Source: Trachythela sp. YZ-2020 (taxonomy: Eukaryota > Cnidaria > Anthozoa > Malacalcyonacea > Clavulariidae). Taken from it: a DNA stretch of 64,000 nucleotides. The position numbers were made by a program, and so were the translations under genes. Below the pieces are notes generated by a model. That model made no database searches. It was not told the DNA's origin and saw nothing but the letters and a program-made list of their open reading frames with translations. The DNA lies in the NCBI GenBank assembly GCA_016169945.1, contig JADLSH010000355.1, positions 1,607,501 to 1,671,500 on the forward strand, read 5' to 3'. Of the stretch, positions 22,086 to 37,000 are shown piece by piece (positions within the stretch are counted from its first letter, which is position 1; the number at the start of each line of letters is the position of its first letter).

Positions 22086-25000
22086 GTAGACAATTACGTT
22101 TGTTTACATCAAAGCTAATCGAGTATCAAGTCTGGAAACTCACCCAGAGTCTTTGTCTTATCTTTTTGTTTATGTTTCTGCAAACTTGGGCACGGTGAAA
22201 TCGTCTCAACTTAAAATCGTAGCTCATTTTTTTTATATACAAACATTTTGAAGATTGCCGAATTTCCTGGCCATATCTTGAATGACTATGTTTACATATG
22301 GCTGATAAAATTATTTTGGCAGAGATAAATTAAGAGGGATACGCTATTTTGTTTGTGTTGTTGGGTATAAAGGCTTGTTTATGGTATGGATTTGTGTTGC
22401 TGTATGTTCATTAATTGGATCAGATCGCTGGGGATACGAAGTTACAATTAATATGAAATTGTAACAATTTATATTATTGCCCAGGCAATCAATGTTTTGT
22501 AAATTGCGTATTAGGTTTTGGTTATATTCTATAATGAATATTGATGATATTTCCATATTTTCTTCATAAATGCTACAATACTTATCCATGGGATATTATA
22601 TTTCAGGTCGTATTTCTAAAAACAAATCGAAGCATTCTGAACGGGACAAAGAGGGTGGCCAAGGTACAGTGTAATCAGTGACCTATACTTATTTACAAAT
22701 AGAGGATATTTTAGTGTAGTTCAGTGAGTATAATGCATGTGTTTTGTTGTGTGGTTTCATTTGTAATCGCCCATTTTACACTAAAAAAATCCCCATCAAT
22801 GTAAGACATATTGTCAGACCATGATCATTAACTATCTAAATTTTAACCCATTAACCCATGGTTCTTGGAGCAAATCATGGCTGGTATTTTCCTGATAGTT
22901 TGTCTAATGCTTACAAACTATGAAATTCTTCTATCTATAGGCCCAAAGCAAGGAAATGTACACCGTAGTGTTAGCATGATTGAACATGGCTCGTGTAAAG
23001 AGACAACCTCCCTGAAAACAGAACTTCGACTTATCCAGAGAAAATACGACAGCGTCATTAAGAAATTGAAGAAAATGGAACAGGAACGAGGGGAAATGGC
23101 GAATGTTGATGATAATTCAAAAGAAGACGGAGACAGCAAGAGAGCCATGGCTCAAGAAAAGGAACGAGAATGTGAAGTTGTCAAGCAAAGATATGAAGAT
23201 GTCGTTAAAGAGGTATATTTGAGTAGGGTTAAAGAGGGTCATTACGAGTGCTAGGATGTAATATTCAAGGAAAATATAATCAAACAACTATATAGTGCAG
23301 GAAAACAAGTCCTGGCTCACTTAAGCCATGGCAAAAAGAGGTTGAGAGTTGATGAGAGTTAGCAAGCTAGAGTTTGTATGATAGTTTCATCAACTTGCCT
23401 CGGTCAAACGAGAACAAGAATTGCATGAGAGTTGACTAAATATTACCATGCATACCAGCCAAACGTGCGAAAACTCTCATCAACTCTCATCAAAATTTGA
23501 ACCAGCTCAAAATTGATGGGAGTTGATGTGAGTTGGCAGCAAAAGCGAGCGAAAGTTTCAACTCTCATCAACTTTCATCAGTGAACTCTCATCCACGTTT
23601 GACTGGGCTTGAAACAAGCTAAGATATGCATCATTATTATGCACGACCCTAGATTGAAATTCACCGAAAACAGGCCGAAGAGCTGGCGGCAAAATGCAAC
23701 AGTCAACTACTGGAATCCGAACATTTCCGAAACTTACACCTAGTCGGACTGAACAAGTGCGACCAACTGGTGAGAGAAGCTCAGATGCTGAACCAAAAAC
23801 TAAACGCAAGCGAGAAAGAGCGGAAAAATTAAAACAAGACTACGAGGAGATTATCCTTCTACGAGAGCAAGAGAAGAAAGAAATAAACGAATTAAGAGGA
23901 AAGCGCGCTTTGGTTTGGAATTCGGAACAAGGCGACGAAAAGGCCGAAAACTTGAAAGTTATGAACGAAAAATTAGCAATGGAATTACAGGCGAATTTAG
24001 AAAAAAAATACGAAAGGCTTGAAGAGAAGTATAATGAATTAAGAAAGCAATTTTCAGAGGTTAATAAAGAGTTAGAAAGTTCGGAAAACGAGCGAGCTTA
24101 TTTGAGACAGCAATGTGCCGTGACTAAACGAAATTTGGAAAAGTGTATGCACGAAAATGACGTTGTGTTAGGACGAGTTCATCAAGCCGAGCAGCATCGC
24201 GATGTCGCAGTTAAAGAGACAGATCAAGCGCTCGCCTTACAGTTGAAAGCAACGAGGGAACTCGCTAAGCTTAAGGTAAGCTAAGTTTTTTTATCCTAGA
24301 TAACTCTATCATTTCTAAACTGTTCCTCCTAGAAAGGAACAGAAAGGAACTGTTTCCTACTAACTTCCAGACGAAGGGCCTTCGCTCGAAACGTCGAAGT
24401 TCTCATTGTATTTTTCAGGTAGTTTTACACAACAGTCAACCGCCGTATGTTCCTCCTAGAGGTCCAGTAAGGGTCATCCATTATTGATCCAGTGTTACTA
24501 CAGGAGGAAACCTGAACTAAACTAACTTTGTTTATACTGGATAGCTCTATCAGTTCTAAACTGTTCTCTCTAGAGGTCCAGTAAGGGTCATTCATTATTG
24601 ATCCAGTGTTACTACAGGAGGAAACCTAAACTAAACTAACTTTATCTATACTGGATAGCTCTATCAGTTCTAAACTGTTCTCCCTAGAGGTCCAGTAAGG
24701 GTCATCCATTATTGATCCAGTGTTACTACAGGAGGAAACCTAAACTAAACTAACTTTATTTATACTAGATAACTCTATCAGTTCTAAACTGTTCCTCCTA
24801 GAGGTCCAGTAAGGGTCGTCCATTATTGATCCAGTGTTACTACAGGGGGAAATCTGAACTAAACTAACTTTATTTATACTGAATAGCTCTATCAGTTCTA
24901 AACTGTTCTTCCTAGAGATCCAGTAAGAGTCATCTCTTATCGATCCAGTGTTACTACAGGAGGAAATCTGAACTAAACTAACTTTATTTATACTGAATAG

Positions 25001-28000
25001 CTCTATCAGTTCTAAACTGTTCTTCCTAGAGATCCAGTAAGAGTCATCTCTTATCGATCCAGTGTTACTACAGGAGGAAATCTGAACTAAACTAACTTTG
25101 TTTATACTGGATAGCTCTATCAGTTCTAAACTGTTCTCTCTAGAGGTCCAGTAAAGGTCATCTCTTATTTATCTAGTGTTACTACAGGAGGAAACCTAAA
25201 CTAAACTAACTTTATTTATACTGAATAGCTCTATCAGTTCTAAACTCTTCATCTAGATGTCCTTTAAAAAATTAGAGATTTTCTCTGTAACTTTAGGAGG
25301 AGAGAAACAGCGCGCTCAGTGAATATAGACTGGTAATGAGTGAGAGAGATAGTGTGCATAAGGAAATGGATAAATTACAGGAAGACCTGGCTACGGCCCA
25401 AGAGGATGCTGGGAAACGTAAAGAAGAAGCGGAGAGACTGGGGCAAGAGAACGAAATCGCGAGTCATGATTTAGACATTGTACGAAGCGAAAGAGATAAG
25501 GTAGCTAAATTTCGTGCTGTTTTAATTTAACGACTTTATTTGACAATGCGCAAGCAGCAACAAGAATGTATACGGAACTCATTGACCTATCTATATGAGC
25601 CACTCTCATTCTCCCATTTCAATCTACAAAGATAAAAACTAATAGAAATAGATCATTACAACTGCTTAGAGTAAATTTATACCAATTGCTAAACGTGATC
25701 AAGTCGAAGCCTTACTAGGGCGCCTCTGAGAAAAACCCTCGAAGCACAGGAGAGAGCCAACCAATCTCAACTCACATGAGTTAATCAAGCACAGGGACTT
25801 TACCCAACCTGAGGAAATCCCTACCCTCGATCTGCCGTACAGCCAGCTTAACTCAGAGCATAGACCATCCAGAAGACAATACAGAAGTGTGTTCTGGATT
25901 GTCTATGATCAGAGGTAAGGGGTGAGGGTCAGCTTAACTCAGCTTAACTCAGAGGGCACGCTAACCGCATCTGTCACCCGTGCTCACCTAAACTTTTTGT
26001 TATTCCAGGCGATGAAGGAATTATACTTAGTGAAGCAACGCATGAAACAGTTGATGACAGACATGGACGAAGTCACGAGGGATCGCGAGAAGGCACGAGA
26101 TGATTCCGACATGTTCCGAGAAGAACGCGACGCTGCCCGACGCGAACGTCACGAGGCGATAATCCATCGAGATAAAATACTACGAGAATGCTTCGAGGCG
26201 AAACAGCGAAATGAAACGTTTAAAGGGGATAGCAAAGAGAGTGAGACACTAAGGAAACAGTTTGATGCTTTGTCAAAAGAACTTGCCAACGCTCTTAGTG
26301 AAGCTGAGGTTTCCAAGAAGCGACGAGATTGGTCGTTCAGCGAACGAGATAAAATGGTCAAGGTAAGTCCCAGTAGTCGCGTACTCTACCATACAATCCG
26401 GGGGAGGGGGCAATATTTTATGCAGAAATATGGTATGTATTGAATATATAAGACTGCACAACTCTGTTACCGGGGTTCAACTCTTGCTGCAATATGCAAA
26501 TGTCTTATTAAGTTTGTAAACGTTCTCTGGTTATAAATATTTATCAAAGTTACGAGCTTTCGACTGCCAGTCTGCAGTCTTCGACGTGTAGATTACAATA
26601 AATAGTGTGATAATAAAACCGATTTACAATTACATATAGATACAAAAAATGATAATCAGTGACAATTCCGCCTGCATGCAAGATTGATACCCTTCGAAGA
26701 CTGAAGAATAAAACTATTTCGATAGTGTTCTGTCTTAAATGATACATTAAACTTACACTTATTTCTCAAAGTAGTATCAATGTTATTACACGGGGGGGAG
26801 TAGATTATGTAATTTATGGTCCTTATTAGACACTATGTCCTGAAATAAACTTTCTGTGAGTTCTTGTCTTCTGGCATAGAGAGGTTGTAGACCTGCAATG
26901 GATAGAGCTAGCCTCGCTGTAAGACGTCCAAGGGAAAATGATTCGCATCGCTCTTTTCTGGATTGACTCCAAGTCATTGGATAAGTAGTTGGTTAAACTG
27001 TTATGGAATGCCGGGCACGCATATTCTGTAAATGCTATCTATAGTATAAATAAACCAACTGGTCATCTTAGTTCAGCTTCTGATACGCCATCGAGTATTC
27101 CAGAACAAATACTTCGACGTTTCGAGCGAAGGTCCTTCCAGGCAAAATTTAAGACATATTTAACTTCCTTCGAAGTTTAACGGCTCAGAACGTCGCAGTT
27201 CCTGTTATATATTTTCAGGTAGTTTAATTCTACTAAGGCCAAGAAAAAATCCTCTGTTTCTTGTCAGCGCGCGCGTCATTTTTAACTGTGCGCGTCAACG
27301 GTTTTTTTTTGCAAATACGGTCCATCAATATCCTTGCAAAATGAAGTACTCCCAAACTCTATTAAACCTGCAAATTTGGTAACAGTTTAGCATTAAAAGC
27401 ATAAAAAATCACTATACACTTTGTAAAAAATAGAAAAACACTCGCCCATTTCTCCAAAAGAGCGCCTCCTTATTAACTCTTAAGAAAAAAATATGTCAAT
27501 TCTGCACAAGCCCACTGACCAGAAACACAATTTTTTTTTGGCCTAACCCTCAAACATATCGTTTATCCCTATACCCACGCTGGAGCCACGCATGTAAGAT
27601 TGTATTCGATATACACCGTATCTGTTTTCTCGTTACTTATATTTTTTTGTCTGCGGTTTCTTTCTTAGGAACGAGATTCGGCCAAGACGGCTTGTGACGT
27701 ACTCAGGCGTGAACGCGATCGCGCCGTGAGTGACCTGGCGGCGTTGCTAAGAGATACAGACCAGATAAGATGTGAGCAGAGCAAATCTATGGAAGAGTTA
27801 AAGACACTTCGGCAGAAAATTAAATTGAGGCTTGAAACAGACAACCGCGCGGAAGTGGTGACGAGTATGGATTCCGCCATTGACACTGATTCGTGCACGG
27901 TGAGTCAGTAAAATAATGCTAAAATACCTTCGTTTGCATTTAAACGTGAACAGTCGCATGTAAAAACATTGTCAAGAGCATTTGACAGGTTTTAATCTGA

Positions 28001-31000
28001 TTTGCAAATCACGGTTGTATATTTAAACCTAGCCAGGAACAGTTGCGTAAAACGCAACTATATGGCCTTCCGGCAGGAATCGAACTTGCGGCCCTGCGAT
28101 TCCGGTGCAGCGCTCTCTTCCAACTGAGGTGCAGAGCCCAGTTGCCAAGAGATAGGCCGCAACTTGAGCTTATACTTAACATAACTTGAATTTTATCGCT
28201 TTTCAGGATTGGGAGACCGAAACGGTAGCTCTGAAAAAGGTAAAATGTGCTTGTTTATGCATGTTCAACAATCTTTTTCTATTCTGGAATTTGTTATCCA
28301 ATCTTTAAGAATGATATGTTTGAGTTCAAATAATAGAAAAACGGATATTTTTTTCAGTCCTAAACTGTTCTTCCTAGAGGTCCAGTAAGAGTCATCTCTT
28401 ATTGATCCAGTGTTACTACAGGAGGAAACCTAAACTAACTTTATTTATACTGGATAGCTCTATCAGTTTTAAACTGTTCTTCCTATAGAGGTCCAGTAAC
28501 GGTATCTCTCTTTATGAGGTTACTACAGGAAGAAAGAAAAACTAAACTAACTTTATTATGGTGTACCTCACAATCCAGTTCTAAATCTATTTGATAATTT
28601 AACAGAGAAGCGCGAAAGAAAAGCTAGGTTTTGATGTGACAGCCAGTAAATCAAGTATCATTGTGACAAATGTTGTCAAAGACAGTATGGCGTATGGAAA
28701 GTTAAGGTGAGTCTCGTATTATATTTTTGATCAGCAAATTTCTTGCATTGCAATTTTCTTTGTTTACTGAAATTTATTTGCTTAAATTCTTTATATTTTG
28801 GTTGTAGAGTGAACGACTGCTTACTGCGAGTTAATAACGTCGACGTATCGACAATGAAATATGAGAAAGCTATAAAAGCTATCAATGAAGGAGATAGTTT
28901 GAATCTTGTGAGTATTAAATTGAATTAGTCCTATTTATACTGGATAGTTCTATCAGTTTTAAACTGTTCCTTGAGGAAATCCAGTAAAGGCATTATTTTT
29001 TGGTTCATTGACAGTGTTATTGCAGGAGGAAACCTAAATTAAGATGTTGTTTTCTCAGATAGCTTTTTTAGCTTCTAAACTGTTCTTCCTAGGCCAATGT
29101 TACTACAGGAGGAAACCTAAACTAACTATATTTATACTTGATAGCTTTATCAGTTCTAAACTGTTCTTCCTAGAGGTCCAGTAAGCGTCATCTCTCATTG
29201 ATGCGGTGTTATTACAAGAGGAAACCTAAACTAAACTAACTTTATTTATACTGGATAGCTCTATCAGTTCTAAACTGTTCTCCCTGGAGGCCCAGTAAGC
29301 GTCATCTCTTATTGATCCAGTGTTACTACAGGACTCAGGAGGAAACCTAAACTAAACTAACTTTATTTATACTGAATTGCTCTATCAGTTCTAAACTGTG
29401 ATTGTTTTTCACTGTAGACTGTAAAAAGGAGGAAACTACTAACTGAAAATAGACGTTATTCATCTCCGATTCATCTCACTGTCCCTCATGGAAAAGGTAA
29501 CCAAAAATTTGTTGTTAAAAGTATATTGCTGTGGGCTTCAGACTTTTACAATGGTCAGATTTTTACGCATTTTCCAGACACCAAAGCCCTCTGGTCAGAC
29601 GAGGATGAGAGTTGATGAGAGTTGACAAGCGAGAGTTTGCATGAGAGTTTCATCAACTCTCATGCCCCGATCAAACGAAAACGAGAGTTGCATGAGAGTT
29701 GACTGGATATTACCACGCGTACCGGTCAAACGAGCAAAAACTCTCATCAAAATTTGTACCAGCTCAAAGTTGATGAGAGTTGGCGATGAAACGCGAGCGA
29801 GAAGTTGCAATTCTCATTGACTCTCATCATGCAAATCTTATTTTTGGTTTTAGTGATAACATGTTACAAAATATATGAATAGATACCTATAAACACTTGC
29901 CGCCTTGGTGCGTATAAAGATATTATATTTATATACAACATAGGATATGTATTCTTTTTTCAGAACTGGGTATCCTGATCGACAACAATAAAATAGTAAG
30001 CTGGATTAAGCCAGGGAGCGTGGCTGATCTGGAAGAAAGGTTAACTGTTGGTGATAAGATTGTTACTGTAAGTATTTCTAAATTTAGGGGTTCATCTTCG
30101 ACTGTGGCGTAGAGATAAAAAAGTGTGTTTGCAGGGTTCGAAATGTTCTGCATTCTTTTATTTGATGGATGATAAGGATAATTTGTGAATAATATTAGTT
30201 ATTTCACTCGATAATGCGTTCCACCCTTGTATTAATGTATATATTTAATACTCCATAAAGAATAGTTACTATATATTCGCACATTTATAGTGAAAAAATC
30301 TTCGAGATAAACAGGTTGTCTACCAGTCAATGCGGCTGTAAGCAAAGCTAAGGCGGATAACATTGACCGAGGTCTGAATAATTCGTGATATCATGCGTAT
30401 AGCTGAGGCGGATAACATTGACCGAGGTCTGAATAATTCTTGATGCCATGCGTAGCTGAGGCGGATAACATAGACCGAGGTCTGAATAATTCGTGATATC
30501 ATGCGTAAGCCGAATCCAACAATTGTTTTATTATTAGTTACCTTTATGAAAATGATATTTCTTCTCTCTTCTCAAAGGTAAACCGCACAACGGTGGCGAC
30601 TTTGTCACAAGCCGAAACCGAAGACCTGCTTAGCTCAAGCATTCTAATCCTCGAAGTTCAAAAATCGATCACATCCCGTCGAGTTAGCCCGCTCGAATCC
30701 CTTCTTGTTGAAGTCGACGATAAGATAATAAAGGACTTCAACATTCGTCAGAGAACTGAATTCAAAGAGGCCATGTTGGCAGATAGCTTATCTGCTCTTC
30801 AAGGGTCGGAAAAAATCGGAACGAGCGATTTATCCAGCGCTTTGCAATCGGAAATCGACGACGTCGCGTCGTTAAATGATAACTCGTCGATATTTGTGCC
30901 AAATACCGCGTTAAATATGTCGCCATCGCTAACACCGCTGTACGAAGACAAGGAACGCACCACGGGCACGCAAACCGGTACAGGTATAATGGTTAAAAAT

Positions 31001-34000
31001 ACTTTTCAAAATGATAGTGATTTACACAGGGTGTGATTGCCCAATTCACCCGAGCCAGAGACTCACGATACGTGTACTCGACAACTAAGGCCTAAGGGTG
31101 AGTTTTTGACGAGGGAGAAAAACCGGAGTACCCGGAGAAAAACCCTCGAAGCACAGGAGAGAACCAACCCAGCTCAACTTACACGAGTTTTCAAGCACAG
31201 AGACGTTACCCAACCTGAGTAAATCCCTACCCTCGACCTGCTGTATAGCAGGCTTAACTCAGAGGTAAGCACCAGCGCGCTAAACGCATCTGCCACCCCG
31301 AAATTTTGTCCCGCTAAATTTAAAACTTTCAAAACAGGTGCTCCAGAACTCGTAACACGCCGTTGTATGTCGGTGTCGGAGAAATCCGATGTCATGCCGA
31401 ACGCTGCGATTACGGCTCAAAGTCGGGCAATGTCCGTCGGAGTTTCGTCAACTTACGCCCGACGTCGGATCACGTCAGCAGTCGTGCCCAACACGGACGA
31501 TCAGATTACATCATTAGATCTCGGAGTCCGATTTCCTGCTACGAAAAAGAAGGCAACTCGACCGAAATCAGCACCGGTCGTAAGATCGGATACCTTGGAG
31601 ATGATTATGGACAGTAATCGTGTCGTTCACTCAGGTGAGGGACACTAGTTTATCATTACACACGTAAAAATCTCACGTCTTGTCAAAAACCTATCTCGCA
31701 TCGTGTTAGCAACAGACTTGTAGCACGTTTGTCAAGTTGACGGCCCTTCTTCAAATTGGGGCTCCTTCTTCAAATTAGAGGTATTCCTTCAAGTTAGAAG
31801 CCCTTCTTCAAGTTGACGGCTCTTTTTCAAGTAGGGGTCATTCTTCATGTTACAGGCATTCCTTCAATGTTGTCATTTTATCAAGTTGTAACAAGTCTGT
31901 TGAGTCAACAACCTTGTAGCAAGTTGTCAACAAGCCGTTGACAACTTGTCAACAAGCTGGGAACAAGCAGTGTGAACACATCCTGATAACAAGTTGTTGA
32001 AACAGCATTGGTGCACGTCTGCTGCAATTTGGTACAACTTGTGCGTTTTAAGGTCTCTGTTGGCACGATAACTAAAAAAGTTGAAAACATTTTAATTCGA
32101 AAATTTGTGGAGCAAACGGCCATAGGCCAAAGACAAATCGTTTAAATTTCGGTTCAATTTGGATGAAAATCGGATGACAAATTTACAAAAGCTTGTCTGC
32201 TTCTCGGGCTAAAGCTATTTATATGTGATAATCTATCTACAGGTGATACAACGTTACCCCGCAGAACCCTGGTTCATCCACCTATATCCCCCTCCGACCC
32301 CTTGTCGCTTTCGTCCCGTGCGAATCATTTGTCGGGCAGGCCTCAAGCCGTATCTCCGCCCGCGTTTAGTTCGCTGTACAAGGCACGAAACGTACACCAT
32401 TTCACAACACACAGCAGAGCGGCCCAGTCTTTCTCCGCCGTTACCGACTTCGGTGTCGCGACGACATCTACGTCGAATACGCTATCGCATTCGTCGCTTC
32501 CCGAGGAAGCCGATACCGACAAGTCGGTTTCCGACACGCGCTCAAGAACCTGGACAGAACCGCCGAAAAATCTACGCAACCAAGAGGTGAATAGAAGCAC
32601 TATTTTTGATATATTTAATTTTATGTTTACGGCAAACAACGACGATAACGAGAACAGCAACAGTAACAATAGCAACAAATTTTACCAACTATTTATACTG
32701 CATTGCTCTATCAGTTGTAAACTGTTCTCCCAAGACTAACCAACATCGCAACAACAAAATACATACTATCTGTATATATACAACCTACAAACAAAAAATA
32801 ATGCAAAACAAAGCATTACATATTTCTATATTCTAGAGTTACAGCTGCAGTACAACACCGCAAACCCTACCGAAATCCTCAAAGGACTCAGGTCGTTCCA
32901 GTCTCCCACACCGTCGCCGCATCAAATCGTCATCGTCTCATACCCAGTCCTATAACACCATCGACACTCATTCGACCATTTCAAGTCACTCCAGTTGTGG
33001 CCGTAGCTCAGTCGGTTCATCGTCCGGACGAAATACCCCCCACGTCGGGGGACCCTCAACGCCGACCTTCGTTCGCGAAATCACGCCGATTATACATATT
33101 AACCAACAACAGTCAGACAGTGGCGACAAGTAAGGAAATTTTTAACGTGCGAGTCCATTTAAGTTGTATTCTACATGTGGTGTACTTTTTGAAATCTGCT
33201 GGCCTGTAAAAACTTGTCAACAAGCTGGGAAGCAGTGCGAACAATACTTAATCCCTGATCAAACGAAGATGAGAGTTTATGAGATTTAGCAAGCGAGAGT
33301 TTGCAAGAGACTTTCATCAACTCTCATGCCCCGGTTAAACGAGAACAAGAGTTGCATGAGAGTTGACTGGATATTACTGCATTCTCGTTTGACCGGGGCT
33401 TAAGAGTTAGCTTCTTGAAACAACCTTGTAACAAGTCTTTTGCATGTTTGTAAAAACTTGTCAACAAGCTGGGAACAAGCAGTGCGAAAACATCCTGATA
33501 CCGACTTGTTAAGTAACCGTCTATGGTTCTATAGCTTGTGCGTTTTTACATGTGTTAAGTATTTGTTTTCAATGCAAATACTCTCTTTCGTTTCATATTA
33601 CATCTATCTTATTTCTAGAAATGCGGAGAAAGTCCGCAAACTGCACATCGAAAAGAGTTCGTATCCTCTTGGTATTCAAATCTCACAGGGCAGTTCTGGT
33701 GGTATATTTGTTACCACAGTTACAGAAGGAAGTATTGCACAGAAAGCTGGCTTACGCTATGGTGACCAAATATTAGAGGTACTTTCTATTCTTCTTTGGT
33801 CAATTTTCGTAGGGAATTTCCTGATAACATGGGGAGTTTTGTATCCCATAGGTTGGCAAGACATGTTAAGGGTTGTAACTTGTGTCCTCATGTTTTGCAT
33901 ACGGATATACTTGATCGTGACCCCATACATGCAATCATAATCGTATCCCTTATTTTTAGTTTAACGGCATTAACTTTCGTTCTGCGACCTATGGACAAGC

Positions 34001-37000
34001 TGCCATTATACTTGGTCAGGCTGGAGGCAGTGTTCGACTTATGGTCCAATATAACCCGCAAAGTAAGAGCTGTTTGTTTGTTTGTTTGTTTGTTTGTTTG
34101 TTTGTTTGTTTGTTTGTTTGTTTGTTTGTTTGTTTGTTTGTTTGTTTACTTTATGTACTTATTACATTACTTTATTACAGGAACCACTCAGTATTTTAAT
34201 GAAATACAAAAGAACAGTAACTCCTACAATCAATATGTTTATTATATGACTACAATTAATATGTTTATTATTTATTTCCTCTGTACTTTGTAGAGCTGAA
34301 GGAAAATGTAATCGATAGTCTGACAAGGTAACAATTTGGCAATAACATTTATCATTTTGCAACTATAGCTCAAATCCCGTTGTTGAGATAGTTCGAATCC
34401 TGTTTGAGAAATGAAATTTTTTGCTATATACAGCAGTGTCAGAATCTTATCAGATCGATTAAAGCCTTTTCCCCGGTTGGTTTATCGTAATTAACTTTTA
34501 ATACCATTTTTACTTAATTATATTTAGTCATAATTCTTCACAAGCAAGTATCCCAGTTGGAGACAGCGATATAACGCCTCCGGTACCTCGGCGATTGTAA
34601 GTATATATGGACTTGTTTTTGTGTCTAAACTACCTGAAAGACTAAAATCACTTCAACCTTTCCAGCAAGGGGCCAGGGCACTTTGACAGGGGGTAGTAGT
34701 CGGCCTGACGAAGCCTTCAGGTAGTTCAGATACAAACCACGGCAGCTTATTGTAGAATACTACCTACACTGGACCACCACGTTTGAGATCTCTTTTTCAG
34801 GTAGTTCAGACACAAACCACAGCAGCTTATTGTAGAATACTACCTACACTGGACCACCATGTTTGAGATCTCTTTTTCAGGTAGTTCAGACACAAACCAC
34901 AGCAGCTTATTGTAGAATACTACCTACACTGGACCACCACGTTTGAGATCTCTTTTTCAGGTAGTTCAGACACAAACCACAGCAGCTTATTGTAGAACAC
35001 TACCTATACTGGACCACCACGTTTGAGATCTCTTTTTCAGGTAGTTCAGACACAAACGACAGCAGCTTATTGTAGAATACTACCTACACTGGACCACCAC
35101 GTTTGAGATCTCTTTTTCAGGTAGTTCAGACACAAACCACAGCAGCTTATTGTAGAATACTACCTACACTGGACCACCACGTTTGAGATATTTTTTCAGG
35201 AAGTTCAGACCCAAACCACAGCAACTTATTGTAGAATACTACCTACGCTGGACCACCAGGTTTAAGATATCTTTTTCAGCTGGTAGTTCAAAAACAAACC
35301 ACGGCAGCTTGACAAACTCGTTTAAGAGTTTATATAACCGCAATCCAATTTATCTTTTTCCAGTGTACCGACGAATGACGTCGAAGCCCCGAGTGCACCA
35401 CGCTATATCACGACCGATCAGACAGTACAGGGACTGGGGTTGAATATTTTGGGCGGGAATGCCACTGGGATATTTGTATGTGATGTGAAAACGCCCGGGT
35501 ATGATCTTGGTATTCGGGTTGGCGACCAACTTCTTGAGGTAAGCATTTTTGTATGACTGTTCATGTAGTCGAATCGCTTGTTGTATAACTCATCAAAACA
35601 ACCTCATTTTAAAATCCATTTATTTGTGTCTATTTAAGTTCAATGGTTTCGATTTTACTGCCGTAACTTTGGAACAAGCGACGTTGGAGCTTTGTAAGCC
35701 ATCGGAAAAGATAAATATGAGAGCTCAGTACAACTCGGCAAGTGAGTACACGTTATACTTTTCAATGCTATTTAGTATTTTAGTGTGTGATGGATTAAGA
35801 ATTAAAAATCTATTTGTATTTTAGAATACAATGTCATTAAGGACCATCCAGGTGACTCGCTTTATGTCCGGTAAGAAAAAAAATTTGTTGTTTTGGTAAC
35901 TTTAAAACCGTTTCCTTAAACTAATTTTATTTATACTGCATAGCTCTATCAGTTCTAAACTGTTCTTCTTAGAGGTCCAGTAAGGGTCATCCCTTATTGA
36001 TCCAGTGTTACTACAGGAGGAAACCTAAACTAAACTAACTTTATTTATACTGGATAGCTCTATCAGTTCTAAACTGTTCTTCCTAGAGGTCCAGTAAGAG
36101 TCCTCTCTTATTGATCCAGTGTTACTACAGGAGGAAACCTAAACTAAACTAACTTTATTTATACTGGATAGCTCTATCAGTTCTAAACTGTTCTTCCTAG
36201 AGATCCAGTAAGAGTCATCTCTTATTGATCCAGTGTTACTACAGGAGGAAACCTAAACTAAACTAACTTTATTTATACTGGATAGCTCTATCAGTTCTAA
36301 ACTGTTCTTCCTAGAGGTCCAGTGTGAGCCATCCCTTATTGATCCAGTGTTACTACAGGAGGAAACCTAAACTAAACTAACTTTATTTATACTGGATAGC
36401 TCTGTCAGTTCTAAACTGTTCTTCTTAGAGGTCCAGTAAGGGTCATCCCTTATTGATCCAATGTTACTACAGGAGGAAACCTAAACTAAACTAACTTTAT
36501 TTATACTGGATAGCTCTGCCAGTTCTAAATTGTTCTTCTTATAGAGGTCCGGTAAAAATCATCCCTTATTGTTCCTTCATTTTTGAAACCAATTTATATT
36601 GTTGATTTAGGGCAATGTTCGATAATCCAGCAACAAGCAAGGATCAGTTGTCATTCAAGAAAGACGATATACTTTACATCACAGACACGCTGTATAATGG
36701 TCACGTGGGAAATTGGAAAGCGTGGATTGTAAATAAGGAAGACGCGCAACAACGGGAGAGCGGAATGATCCCAAGTCGAATGAAGTAAGTTCTAGCTACA
36801 ATTATTGCTTCTTCTCATCTGTTCTGACTAAATATAAGCCACGAATTAAGCCCCGATCGAACGAGGATGGGAATCGCAACTTTCTCTCGCGTTTGACCGC
36901 TAACTCCGTCAACTTTGAGCTGGTTCAAATTTTGATGAGAGTTTATGAGAATTTTTGCTCGTTTGACCACCACGCGTGGTAATATCCAGTCAACTCTCAT

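Noticed and set aside
28035..28170. Possible functional tRNA gene on the minus strand
   Set aside because: A and B boxes are present but the cloverleaf is imperfect and the tail continues as SINE sequence.
31363..31617. Alternative frame in DLG5 exon 14 giving an Arg/Ser-rich peptide
   Set aside because: The in-phase frame joins both neighbouring exons; the other does not.
33796..34293. 165-codon frame with repeated LFVC residues, membrane-protein-like
   Set aside because: It reads through the (GTTT)n microsatellite and overlaps the real DLG5 exon 18 in another frame.
34620..35325. Regular 80-bp direct repeats resembling a CRISPR array
   Set aside because: Whole monomers repeat with no unique spacers, and the context is a eukaryotic intron.
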